Source: Bog-756 sp963718405 | GTDB lineage: Bacteria; Actinomycetota; Acidimicrobiia; Acidimicrobiales; RAAP-2 | Reading direction: 5' to 3' | Length of the DNA stretch: 64,000 nucleotides | Assembly (NCBI GenBank): GCA_963718405.1 | Contig: CAVQYZ010000001.1 | Location: 434,001 to 498,000 of the forward strand | Shown here: positions 25,445 to 35,615 of the stretch, in pieces | How positions within the stretch are numbered: the first letter of the stretch is position 1 | Layout of the letters: the number at the start of each line of letters is the position of its first letter | Notes under the pieces: generated by a model | The model's database searches: none | Seen by the model: the letters and a program-made list of their open reading frames with translations, nothing else | What the model was told of the DNA's origin: nothing | Translations under genes and position numbers: made by a program

Positions 25445-28270
25445 CACAGAGCCTGAGCCGTGTTGGGCAGATAGGTGGTGACGGCCACGGGCGTGGTCAC
25501 TCCGCTGACGGTGGTGCTGGTCGTGACGGTCACCGAGCTGGCGGCGACCAGGATCGTGATGGCGACCGTGCTCCCGGTGGGGTTGGTGGGGATGGTGGTG
25601 GCTCCAGCCGATCCGGTCAGGGAGTACGTGCCGTAGGGGACCGACGTGCGGGTGATGCCGGCGGCATCAGTGAGCGGAAGGGTGTAGGTGTCTGCCGGGC
25701 AGCCGGTGGTAGTGGCCTTGAGCGTGAGGGTGGCCCCGCTGATGGGCGCTCCACTGGCGTTGACGACCTGTAGCGGAAGCAGACCGAGTGGGATGGTGGA
25801 GTAGGCCGTTCCGCCTGGTAGGGCGGACAGAGCTGCTTGGGCCCCACTGTTGGTCGCCTCGTTGAGGCAGTCGCCGGCAGCGATCGAGTAACCATTGGCG
25901 TAGGGATAGAGGTAGCCCGGCAAGGAGGTGGCGTTCGTGCTTCCCCCGGCGGCGACGGCGGTTGTCCAGTTCGACTGGGCGGACGGAGTCGTCTGGAGGG
26001 GAATGCCGGATACGTATTTCCCGGACAGCGACGACGGGGTGTTGGAGGTCCAGGTCCCGCTGGGCCCCGAAGAGGAGGTGATGATGACCGGGCCGCTCGG
26101 CGTGGCCCCGGCCGCGGCGCAGGTCGAGTTGCTGGAGCTGGGCGGGGTCTCACACGCCACTCCGGTGTAGTACTCGAGGCTGGATCCCGAAGGGTTGGGC
26201 AGAGCGTTCCACACCCAACCGCCGTTTTGGACCAGGGTGCCGGAGACGAGCTCTCCTGAGGTGGGACTGGTGACGGCGGCAATGTCGCAACTGGCGGCGT
26301 CGGTGGAGCCGGGCTGCCCACAGGCCACAGAGGTGAGCCCTTTCACCGACGGGATGTTGGTGGACTGCTGCCACTGGTCGGATGAACCGGAGCCGGAAAG
26401 GCTACCCGTCCAGACCGCCGCCGTCGGGGTTGTTCCGGGCATGGTTCCGATGGCGACGCAGTCGACCGAAGTGCAGGAGATCCCGGTGAGAGAGCCCGTG
26501 CTCGTGGGGAAGGTCTCGTCGATCCAGGTGCTGGCCTGGCCGGCCACCGTCGACAGGGGGTCGGTGGTGAAAATGGTGGGGTCCGAGGAGCTGTGCGAAT
26601 CGCCCGAGCCGAGGGCCAGGCACTGAGCCGAATCGGGGCACACGATCTCCCCTGCCGACGTGAGCGTGCTCGGTAGGGTGTCGGCTGTGATCGTCGGAGC
26701 CCACGTCGAGTTGGTGGACAGGGTGCCCGGGTCACCGTCCAGACGGATGATCACGGGCGCGGCGCTCGCCGTCCCCAGGATGGCGACCCCAGTGACTTCG
26801 CAGGTGGTCGAGGTCGGGCAGGCGATGGACGAGAGACTGGTGAAGGTGGTGGTCAGAACCACCCAGGTATCTGTCCCCGGCGACCCGGCCAGCAGTTCGG
26901 GTTTGCCGGTGGTACTAGTGCGCGAAGGCGTAGCAGCCGGTGGCCGAGGGGCAGGCCACTTGGGTGATGTCGGCGACGCCCGATGGCACCACGTCGGTTG
27001 ACGTGGTCAGGAAGTTCGATGTGGTGGTGACGATGGCGCCGGCGTCGGTGTTACCCGTCGTCGTGTACCCGACCCCAACACACGTGGGGGTGCTGGCTGA
27101 GGTGCACGCCACCTGATTCAGGTGGGTGGCGTTGGACAAGGTGGCCGACGACCATGCCGACGAGGCGCCGCCCCAGGTGGTCGAGGCACCCGACGTCCCG
27201 TCGCCGGTGGCCAGGCAGGTGAGAGAGGTCGTCCCCGGGCACTCGACGCCGGCGTCGACGGCCGAGCCCCCGCCGTAACTCAGTGAACCGCCGGAACCCG
27301 TTTGGGTGGTGATGCCGGCGTCAAAGGCGTTGGCGGTGCCGCTGAGCTGAACGGTCTGCTCCGAGGCGATGGTGAGGGTGGTGGTGGCCGTATCGGTTTG
27401 GCTCCCCGCTTCGGTGACGAAGGGCGGAGTGCCGGGATAGACGAAGCCGCTCGGCTCGCCATTTGACGAGGTCGCCGTCGTCGGCTGACCCAGGCTGACG
27501 GTATATGGCCCGGTGGGAAGCTGAGCGAAAAGGCAGCCGGTGGTGTCGGGATAGAGCTTGTAGCTCGTACTGGTGGCGGTGTCGGTGATGGTGACCGGGA
27601 TGGCTGACAGACGAATAGATGGCGAGCTGTACGACGAGTTGAAGGGCGGCGAGGCGCCGGTCTGGCCGCTGTTGGTGAGCAGCACGCTGAGGTAGCCGTC
27701 GGTCTGGAGGCCGGGCTGCGGGTAGGCAATGTTCGTGGTGTTGGTCAGGGCGCCACCGGGCCACGTCACTCGCACCTGTAGCTGAATGACCCCCGGATGA
27801 GCGGGAGTCGGTGGCACGCCATTGGTGCACAGGTTGCTCGATCCACCCGTCCCGTCGTTGACTGATTGCAGCGTGTACTGCTCTTGCACCGTGAACGTGG
27901 TCCCTTGCAGTGTCGACGTCGGCGTTTGCGCGCCCTGCGGCACGGTCGGGGTGATCCATCCCGGGGTTATCGAGCCCGTGGCTACTGCGGCGGGAGGTGA
28001 GGCATTGGAGAGGACTTCCATCCAGGAGTCGGCCAACTGCAGGGCAGCCTCCCTCTGGCGGGCCTGGTTGGCCGCCGCCACGGTCGAGTCGAGCAGAAAG
28101 CCGATCGGGACCATGGTGATCATCAGGATGACGAAGGCGATGAGGACCTCGATGAGGCTGAGTCCCTCATCCGACTCCCGGCCCCGGGCCCGTTCAGCTG
28201 CACGGGCGCGGGCCGCCGACGGATTGAGTGACCATCGGCGTGACTTCTTGGAACTCGTTGCGTTGTTCAT
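25444..28270 (-). CDS. PilV-like prepilin with paired-cysteine propeller-like repeats (one frame break)
   Basis: About 940 residues. From the ATG at 28268-28270: a basic leader, then the prepilin site DEGLSLIEVLIAFVILMITM with Glu at +5, then a Cna/SpaA-like domain (PVTITDTATSTSYKLY...LPTGPYTVSL). About eight repeats of 45-55 residues follow, each ending in a paired-cysteine strand: VECPGTTSLTCLATG, QVACTSASTPTCVGVG, QVACPSATGCYAFA, SIACPTSTTCEVTG, EIVCPDSAQCLALG, GISCTSVDCVAIG, SVACGQ...SCDIA and GVACE...TCAAAG. These resemble actinobacterial propeller-type blades. A second Cna-like domain (APISGATLTLKA, VPYGTYSLTG) closes the protein. The frame breaks near 26905, between repeats. First gene of the operon. 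A pilus-tip adhesin, with logic like PilY1, is inferred. Confidence 0.75.
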
Positions 28271-28561
28271 TGCCCTGTATCGCAGAGTACGTAGCCGGAG
28301 CGTTCGCTTGGTAGGCGTAATTCCACCTGCACCAGGCATGATCGACCGATTCCAGCCAGAGCTTGAGCTTGCGGTCACAGGCGTGGTTCGAGCCTGGTGG
28401 GCGAGGCCAGGGCGTGCCTGGGCGCGAGCCACCATCCGTCGGGTTTGATGAGGCCGCTATCGGGCGGCCGCCGAGGCGGTGGAGGGCGCTCCTACCGGGA
28501 GGTAGCCGGGCTGACCGAGGGTTCTCCTAGCGGGTGCGCCGCAACGCGGCCGAGGAAGAGA

Positions 28562-29725
28562 TCAGTACGACTTGGGCAAACCCAACGAGTGTTGGGCCAC
28601 GAAGTTGAGGATCATCTCGCGACTGACCGGGGCGATCCGGAGCAGCCGGGTCATGCCCCACAGATCGGCCAGGCCGTACTCGCTGGACATGCCGTTGCCC
28701 CCGTGGGTCTGGATGGACTGGTCCAGGGCAGCCAGGGCGGCGTCGGCGGCCGCGAACTTGGCCATGTTGGCGGCCTCGCCCGCCTCGGGGGTGTCCTCGG
28801 CGAAGTCGCACAGCCAGGCCGCCTTGTCGGTCATCAGCCGGGCCAGTTCGACATCGATCTTGGCTTTGGCCAGCGGATGGGAGATCCCCTGGTGACGCCC
28901 GATCGGGGTACCCCACACCTGGCGTTCCTTGGCGTACTCGGCCGCCTTGTCCAGGGCGTAGCGCCCGATGCCGTTGGCCGTGGCCGCCGACAAGATCCGT
29001 TCGGGGTTGAGCCCCACGAACACCTGGCGCAGTCCCTCGCCCTCGGCCCCGATCAACCGGTCGGCATCCACTTCGACGTTGTCGAAGAACAAGGTGTACT
29101 GCTTCTCCGGGGCGGTGATCTCCACCGGCAGGACCTGCTTGTCCAGTCCCTTGGTGTCGGTGTCCACCACGAACAGCGAAAGCCTTCCCCGTCCGGTGTC
29201 GGGGTCGACACCGGAGCGGGTGACCACCAGGACGGCTTCGCACTCGTCCACCCCGGAGATGTAGTACTTCGACCCGTTGAGCCGGTAGATGTCCCCGTCC
29301 TTGGTGGCGGTGAGTGAGAGGTTGTGGGAGTTGGAGCCGGCGTCGGGCTCGGTGATGGCGAACGCCATCTTGAGCTCACCGGTGGCGAAGCGGGGGAGCC
29401 ACCGCAGCTTCTGGGCCTCGGTCCCGAACCGGGTGATGATGGTGGCGCAGATGGCGGGCGACACCACGATGACCAACAGGGGGCAACCTGCCGCGGCCAG
29501 CTCCTCTTGGACCGCGGCCAGCTCGGTGATCCCGCCGCCGCCACCCCCGTACTCCTCGGGGACGTTGACCCCGAGGAACCCGGCGTCGGCGACCGCGCTC
29601 CACAGCTCGTCGGTCCGCTCGTCGGCGTGGGCCTTCTTGACGTAGTACTCGTGGCCGAACTTGGAGGCGATGGACCCCACGGCTTCCCTCAACATCTGCA
29701 TCTCTTCGGTTTCGGTGAAGTCCAT
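28562..29725 (-). CDS. Acyl-CoA dehydrogenase
   Basis: FAD-dependent acyl-CoA dehydrogenase of 387 residues, oxidising an acyl-CoA to the 2-enoyl-CoA. Standard three-domain layout: GFLGVNVPEEYGGGGGGITE in the N-terminal helices, AFAITEPDAGSNSHNLS (FAD/substrate signature) in the beta domain, then RQVWGTPIGRHQGISHPLAKAK and IQTHGGNGMSSEYGLADLWG, where many members have the catalytic Glu (here Glu of SSEYGL). It is the last gene of a four-gene reverse-strand set with AtuA and the two acyl-CoA carboxylase subunits, so it likely supplies the unsaturated CoA ester that the carboxylase uses, as in leucine (Liu) or acyclic terpene (Atu) breakdown. Intact. Confidence 0.92.
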   Translation of the reverse strand: MDFTETEEMQMLREAVGSIASKFGHEYYVKKAHADERTDELWSAVADAGFLGVNVPEEYGGGGGGITELAAVQEELAAAGCPLLVIVVSPAICATIITRFGTEAQKLRWLPRFATGELKMAFAITEPDAGSNSHNLSLTATKDGDIYRLNGSKYYISGVDECEAVLVVTRSGVDPDTGRGRLSLFVVDTDTKGLDKQVLPVEITAPEKQYTLFFDNVEVDADRLIGAEGEGLRQVFVGLNPERILSAATANGIGRYALDKAAEYAKERQVWGTPIGRHQGISHPLAKAKIDVELARLMTDKAAWLCDFAEDTPEAGEAANMAKFAAADAALAALDQSIQTHGGNGMSSEYGLADLWGMTRLLRIAPVSREMILNFVAQHSLGLPKSY

Positions 29726-29764
29726 GGGGGTTACCTCTCGGATCGGGCGGTGGCGGCAGTGATG

Positions 29765-31610
29765 TCAACGGGTGGCGGGGAGCGCGGTGTTCAAGAGCTC
29801 GACCGGTATCTCCACCAGCCTGCTCCGAAGGTACTCGCCCAGGCCTTTGGCCTGGGGATCGGGACGGGTGGAGGACGCCACGCCTTCACCGAGCAGGCCC
29901 ACCACCACGAAGTTGAGGGCCGCCAGGTTGGCGAACTCGAACCGTCGGATCTCCAGGCCGTCGGCTTCGGGGAGCAGGGCCCGGAACTCATCGAGGGTCA
30001 GATAACCCCGGAGCCATGCCCAGGCCTCATCGGTCCGGGCCCACAGTCCGACATTGGCATTGCCTCCCTTGTCGCCGGATCGCGCTCCGATGATGGTGCC
30101 CAGCGGCACCCGGCGGGTCGGGCGCGGTGTGGCGGCGGTCGCCGCTCGGCCGGACGGTGCCTGGGCCGATCCGGCTGGATCCCCCATGACCGGGGCCGTG
30201 GTGTCTGTGCCCGGCTGGTGGGCAGCCAGGTAGGCGGTATGAGGGACCGGTACCCGATGGCCATCGGCGTGGACCACTTCGGGGACCACCAGGTCGGCCG
30301 GAACCAGGGCCGGCCAGTACACGCCGTATACCGCGCCCGCGCCTGGTGGGGCGGTGAGGTGGAGCCCCGGGAAGCCGGCCAGGGCCAACTCGGTGGCGGC
30401 GCTGGAGAAGCGCCGGCCGACCAGCTCGGGATCGGCGTCCTTGACCGTGACCCGGAGCTGGGCCGTGGCCTCTACGTTCACGGGAGCGTCGGGCTTGTCC
30501 GAGCGGACCAGTACGGACGTCGAAGTCGGCGAACCGGTCGCTCCCGCCCAGGGACTCCTCCAGGGAGCGGAGAGTCAGGGCGGCCTTTTGTTCGATGTCG
30601 AGCCCGGTGAGGACGAAGGTCATCGAGTTACGCCACCCGCCGAGCAGGTTGAGGCAGACCTTCACCTCACTGGGCGCCGGCAGGCCCCGGGCGCCGGCGA
30701 TCCTCACCCGGTCCGGACCCTCCTGTTCGACGGTGAAGGTGTCGAAGCGGGCCACCACGTCGGTGTTGGGATACGGGTGCCCGGCGATCTCGTAGAGCAG
30801 CTGGGCGGTGACCGTCCCCACCGACACCTGGCCGCCGGTGCCGGGGTGCTTGGTGATCACCGACGAGCCGTCGGCCGCCACCTCGGCGATGGGGAAGCCG
30901 GGATGGTCCAACCCCGCCACCTCGGTGAAGAAGGCGTAGTTGCCGCCGGTGGTCTGGGGACCGCACTCGATGACGTGGCCGGCCACCACGGCACCGGCCA
31001 ACCGGTCCCAGTCGGTCGGGGACCAGCCGTGGTGCCAGGCCGCCGGACCCACCACCAACGAGGCATCGGTGATCCGCGGGCAGATCACCACGTCCGCTCC
31101 TCCCGCGAGCGCTTCGACGATGGGCCACCCGCCCAGATAGGCGTTGGCCGAGATGACCTCGCCGCGGGCCTCGTCGAGGGGCCGACCGGTGTCGAGGTGG
31201 GCCAGGTTGTGCCCGTCCTTCTGCAACTCGGGGATGCGGGGGAGGAGATCGTCCCCTTCGACGTGGGCCACGGACACGGCCAACCCCAGCCGATCGGCCA
31301 GCGTGCGGATCTGATCGGCGAGGCCCGAGGGGTTGAGGCCCCCGGCGTTGGTCACCACCTTGATGTTGCGGTCGATGCAGGTCCCGAGCACCTCTTCCAT
31401 CTGGGTGAGGAAGGTGTGGGCCCAGCCCTTGGTCCGGTCCTTGTGGTACCCCTTCCACAGGATGAGCATGGTGAGCTCGGCCAGCCAGTCACCGGTGAGG
31501 ACGTCGATGGGCCCGCCCTCCACCATCTCCCGGGCCGCCGAGAGCCGGTCGCCGTAGAAGCCCGAGCAGTTGGCGATGCGGAGGGGTTCGGTCACGAGTG
31601 CCCTCGGCAT
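29765..31610 (-). CDS. AtuA family protein (acyclic terpene utilisation, DUF1446; one frame break)
   Basis: About 615 residues. From ATG 31608-31610 (or the GTG at 31593-31595, which gives the family-like start VTEPLRIANCSGFYGDRLS) it reads through DVLTGDWLAELTMLIL, VVTNAGGLNPSGLADQI, DVVICPRITDASLVVGPAAW and TGGQVSVGTVTAQLLYEI. All are characteristic of AtuA/DUF1446. Near 30517 the frame shifts and the protein continues into the C-terminal domain with VPLGTIIGARSGDKGGNANV, another family hallmark. AtuA is required for growth on citronellol/geraniol in Pseudomonas, but its reaction is unknown. It lies between the carboxylase alpha subunit and the acyl-CoA dehydrogenase; its start overlaps the alpha-subunit frame. 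Confidence 0.85.
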
Positions 31611-33776
31611 CGCCGGAGCCGACGCCCGGTCCGTCGTCAGGGTGCGAGCTCGTCCCCGGGCTGCCGTTCGAGATGGTGTCGCTACTGTCCACCACCACCA
31701 GAATACGCCCGGTCTCCACCTGGTCCCCCTCGACCACGTCCACCTCGGTGACGGTGCCCGATGAGGTGGCGTGGACCGTGTGCTCCATCTTCATGGCTTC
31801 GAGCACCACCAACAGCTGGCCGGACTCGACGGTGTCCCCCACGGCCACGGCTACCCGGACCACGCCCCCGGGCATCGGGGCCAGCGCCGATCCTTCGGCC
31901 ACCTGGTCGCTTCGCAGCGGGAACCGCTCCTCTTCCACCAGCGTCGAACTCCCGTCCGGCCCGTCCACGTAGTCCACCGCGCCCACCCGGTCGACCAGGT
32001 AACGACGGGCCACCCCGGCGGTGGTGAGGCTGACCTGGTCGGGAGCCGCCACCACCCGTCCAGGTCGAACGGGTCGCCATCCACCGTGACCTCGACCACG
32101 GTGTGGCCCGATCGCCCGAAGCGATAGCCGATGCCAATGGTCTGGTCGCCCACCACGTACGAGGTCTGTTGCAGGGCGGACGGGTTGTTGCGGAACCCGG
32201 AGGGCACGGCCGGTTGCACCGTCGGCCGGTCCCGTCGCCAGGCCTGGTCGGCGAGGGCGGCCGCTACGGCGTGGCGCCGGACGGCGTCGTGGTCGGCCAG
32301 TGGTGCCGCCAGTCGGGCCACGTCGTGTCGCTCGAGGAAACCGGTGTCGGTCTCCCCGGCCACGAACCCCGGGTGCCGGAGCGTGCGCACCAGAGAGGTC
32401 GCGATTGGTCACGACCCCGTGGATACGGGCCGAGGCCAAGGCACCGGAGAGGGCTGCGGCCGCTTCGGTCCGGCTGGGCGCGTGGACGATCACCTTGGCC
32501 AACATGGGGTCGTAGTGCGGGCTGACCTCGACTACCGGACTCGACCCCGGTGTCGACGCGAACCACTGCACCGGCACCGAAGCCCGTACCGGCACCGCCA
32601 CCGGGTCCGACCGCATCGCCACCGGCGCCCGGGGGAGGGCCGACCTCGAAGCGCTCGAGCTTCCCGGTCGACGGCATCCACCGCTGAGCCGGGTCCTCGG
32701 CGTAGAGCCGGGCCTCGATGGCGTGCCCCTGAGGACCGGCGGCCACGGCGTCGTGCACCTCGTCGGGGAGGGCGGCCCCCCCGGCGATCAGCAGCTGTAG
32801 GCGGACCAGGTCCAGCCCGGTCACGGCCTCGGTCACCGGGTGCTCCACCTGCAGCCGGGTGTTCATCTCCAAAAAGAACGGCTCACCGTGCTGGTCCACC
32901 ACGAACTCCACCGTCCCGGCGTTGACGTACTCGACGGCACGGGCGGCAGCGATGGCCGCCTCGACCAGCCGGGCCCGGAGCAGCGGGGTGACGACGGGGG
33001 AGGGGGCCTCTTCGATGATCTTCTGGTGGCGGCGCTGGATGCTGCACTCCCGCTCGAACAGGGCCACCGTGTCGCCGTAGGCATCGGCCAGCACCTGCAC
33101 CTCGATGTGGCGGGGATCACGCAGGTAGCGCTCGAGGAACACCGTGCCGTCACCGAAGGCCGCCTCGGCCTCCCGGCGGGCGTCCGCCACCGCCTGGCGC
33201 AGGCTGACCGGTCCTCCCACCACCCGCATCCCCGCGCCCTCCACCCCCGGCCGAGGCCTTGACCAGCAACGGCCACCCCAGGGAGTCCAGCTCGGCGTCG
33301 TCAGGCAGGGAACCGTCCTCGATGGTGACCGACGGGAGGGTGGGCACGCCGGCGGAGCGCATCAGGTCCTTGGCCCCGATCTTCGAGCCCATGGCATCGA
33401 TGGCCGCGGGACCCGGGCCCACCCAGGTGAAGCCGGCCCCGGTCACCACCCGGGCGAAGTCACCCGACTCGGAGAGGAAGCCGTATCCGGGGTGGATGGC
33501 ATCGGCCCCCGAGCGGGAGGCGGCATCGAGGATCATGGCCGACCGCAGATAGGTGTCAGACGGCGACACCCCGGGCAACTGCACGGCCAGGTCGGCTTCC
33601 CGCACATGGGGGCTGCCGGCGTCGGCATCCGAGTACACGGCGACGGTGGCGATGCCCATGGTCCGGGCCGATCGCATGATCCGCCGGGCGATCTCCCCCC
33701 GGTTGGCCACCAACAGCGTGCGGATGGGGGTGAGGACGCCGGGGTCTCCGGGCGGCGTCGGGCTGATGGCGGTCAT
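31489..33776 (-). CDS. Biotin-dependent acyl-CoA carboxylase, alpha subunit (BC + BCCP; four frame breaks)
   Basis: ATP-dependent biotin carboxylase fused to biotin carrier, as in methylcrotonyl- or geranyl-CoA carboxylase. From the ATG at 33774-33776: TLLVANRGEIARRIMRSART, IHPGYGFLSES, ATP-grasp LLVKASAGGGGRG, then (after a break near 33250) ECSIQRRHQKIIEEAPSP and FFLEMNTRLQVEHPVTEAVT. Further breaks near 32640, 32400 and 32055 are bridged by VEVSPHYDPMLAKVIVHAPS and others. The C-terminus has the biotinylation site VLEAMKMEHTVHA. The open frame runs to 31489, but the family normally ends soon after the carrier domain, so the stop may be misplaced by another error; as drawn it overlaps atuA by about 120 bases. 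Substrate not decidable from sequence alone. Confidence 0.85.
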
Positions 33777-33804
33777 CGCAGCGACCTCATTGAACAGTTG
33801 CCAC

Positions 33805-35403
33805 CTACATCCGGAACACGCCGTAGCCGCGTGTTCCGGTGATGGGTTGATTGTCGATGACCGAGAGGCAGATGCCCAGCACCGTACGGGTGTCCCGAGG
33901 GTCGATGATGCCGTCGTCATAGAGCCGTCCGGAGAGGAAGAGCGGTAGCGACTCCGCCTCGATCTGGGCCTCGACCAGCTCGCGCATGGTGGCATCGGCC
34001 TCTTCGTCGAACGGCACCCCCTTGGCCGCCGCCGACTGCCGGCTGACGATGGACAGCACCCCGGCCAACTGGGCCGCCCCCATCACCGCCGAGCGGGCAT
34101 TGGGCCAGGCGAACAGGAACCGGGGGTCGTAGGCCCGACCGCACATGCCGTAGTTGCCGGCCCCGTAGGAGGCGCCGATGTTGACGGTCAGGTGGGGGAC
34201 CGAGGAGTTGGACACGGCGTTGATCATCTGGGCCCCGTGCTTGATGATCCCACCCTGCTCGTACTCCTTGCCCACCATGTAACCGGTGGTGTTCTGGAGG
34301 AAGACCAGGGGTACGTCGATCTGGTTGGCCAGCTGGATGAACTGGGTGGCCTTGTGGGCCTCCTCCGAGAAGAGCACGCCCCGGTGGTTGGCCAGCACCC
34401 CGATGGGATAGCCGTGGATGGAGGCCCAGCCGGTGACCAGGCTGGAGCCGTAGAGCGGCTTGAACTCGTCGAAGCGGGACCCGTCCACCACCCGGGCCAG
34501 CACCTCGCGTGGGTCGAAGGGCACCTTGGGATCGGACGAGGCGATCCCCAGTAGCTCATCGGGGTCGTAGCGAGGCTCGTCGGCCGGCTGGCTCGGACCG
34601 GGCCCGTGCTTGCGCCAGTTGAGCCGGCTCACGATCTGGCGACCGAGGCGGATGGCGTCCACCTCGTCGGTGGCCAGGTAGTCGGCCAGGCCGGACACCC
34701 GGGCGTGCATGGACGCCCCGCCCAGCTCCTCGTCGGTGGACTCCTCGCCGGTGGCCATCTTGACCAGGGGCGGTCCACCGAGGAAGACCTTGGAGCGTCC
34801 CTCGATCATCACGATGTAGTCACTCATGCCCGGTACATAGGCCCCGCCGGCGGTGGAGTTGCCGAACACCAGGGCCACCGTGGGCAGGGCCGCCGCCGAG
34901 TTGCGGGTGAGGTCCCGGAAGGCCCGCCCGCCGGGGATGAACAGTTCGGCCTGGGCCGGAAGGTCGGCGCCCCCCGACTCCACCAGGTTGATGATGGGCA
35001 GCCGGTTCTGGAGGGCGATGTCGGCGGCCCGGGCCCCTTTGCGGAAGGAGTACGGGTTCATAGCCCCACCCCGCACCGTGGGGTCGTGGGCCGAAATCAG
35101 GCACTCGACTCCTTCGACCACGCCGATCCCGACGATGGAGGAGGCCCCCACGGCGTACTCGGTGCCCCATGCGGCAAAGGGGGCCAGCTCCAAAAATGCC
35201 GTGTCCCGGTCGACCAGCAGCTCGATCCGCTCACGGGCCTGCAGCTTGCCCCGGTCCTTGTGCCGCTGCACGTAGCGCTCCCCGCCCCCGGCCCGGGCCA
35301 CGGCCAACTGCTCGTCGATCTGGTGGACGGCCTCGGCCAGGGCGCGGCGGTTGGCCCGGAAGGTGGTCGACTGGGGGTCGATGGTGGTGGAGAGGGTGGG
35401 CAC
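33805..35403 (-). CDS. Acyl-CoA carboxylase, carboxyltransferase (beta) subunit
   Basis: Carboxyltransferase of 532 residues from the GTG at 35401-35403. It transfers CO2 from carboxybiotin to an acyl-CoA. Crotonase-fold halves are visible: GGGERYVQRHKDRGKLQARE, VGASSIVGIGVVEGVEC, INLVESGGADLPAQAELFIP, GNSTAGGAYVPGMSDYIVMI in the N half, then GVLANHRGVLFSEEAHKATQ, PLVFLQNTTGYMVGKEYEQG, NIGASYGAGNYGMCGRAYDP, FAWPNARSAVMGAAQLAGVL in the C half. The QNTTGYMVG and SYGAGNYGMCGRA wording is that of methylcrotonyl/geranyl-CoA carboxylase beta rather than propionyl-CoA carboxylase. The frame is open back to 35571, but the GTG start gives the usual length. Intact; first gene of the set, 28 bases before the alpha subunit. 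Confidence 0.92.
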   Translation of the reverse strand: MPTLSTTIDPQSTTFRANRRALAEAVHQIDEQLAVARAGGGERYVQRHKDRGKLQARERIELLVDRDTAFLELAPFAAWGTEYAVGASSIVGIGVVEGVECLISAHDPTVRGGAMNPYSFRKGARAADIALQNRLPIINLVESGGADLPAQAELFIPGGRAFRDLTRNSAAALPTVALVFGNSTAGGAYVPGMSDYIVMIEGRSKVFLGGPPLVKMATGEESTDEELGGASMHARVSGLADYLATDEVDAIRLGRQIVSRLNWRKHGPGPSQPADEPRYDPDELLGIASSDPKVPFDPREVLARVVDGSRFDEFKPLYGSSLVTGWASIHGYPIGVLANHRGVLFSEEAHKATQFIQLANQIDVPLVFLQNTTGYMVGKEYEQGGIIKHGAQMINAVSNSSVPHLTVNIGASYGAGNYGMCGRAYDPRFLFAWPNARSAVMGAAQLAGVLSIVSRQSAAAKGVPFDEEADATMRELVEAQIEAESLPLFLSGRLYDDGIIDPRDTRTVLGICLSVIDNQPITGTRGYGVFRM

Positions 35404-35615
35404 AGGGAGGACTCGATGAACGGTGCGGTGGGACGGTTGTGGGACGGTGACGGATGGTGACAGAACTCGGGCGGTCGATGGAGCGCAGGTCAGGTGGTCG
35501 GTTGGCCGCCGGGTCGCATTGCTCCGGCTGACGTGGGAAGAATAGGCGCCATGAGCTTTGTGCCGCGCCACGACGGGGACCGGTTCCGGGGCGACGTCGT
35601 GACCGGGGGTGACTC

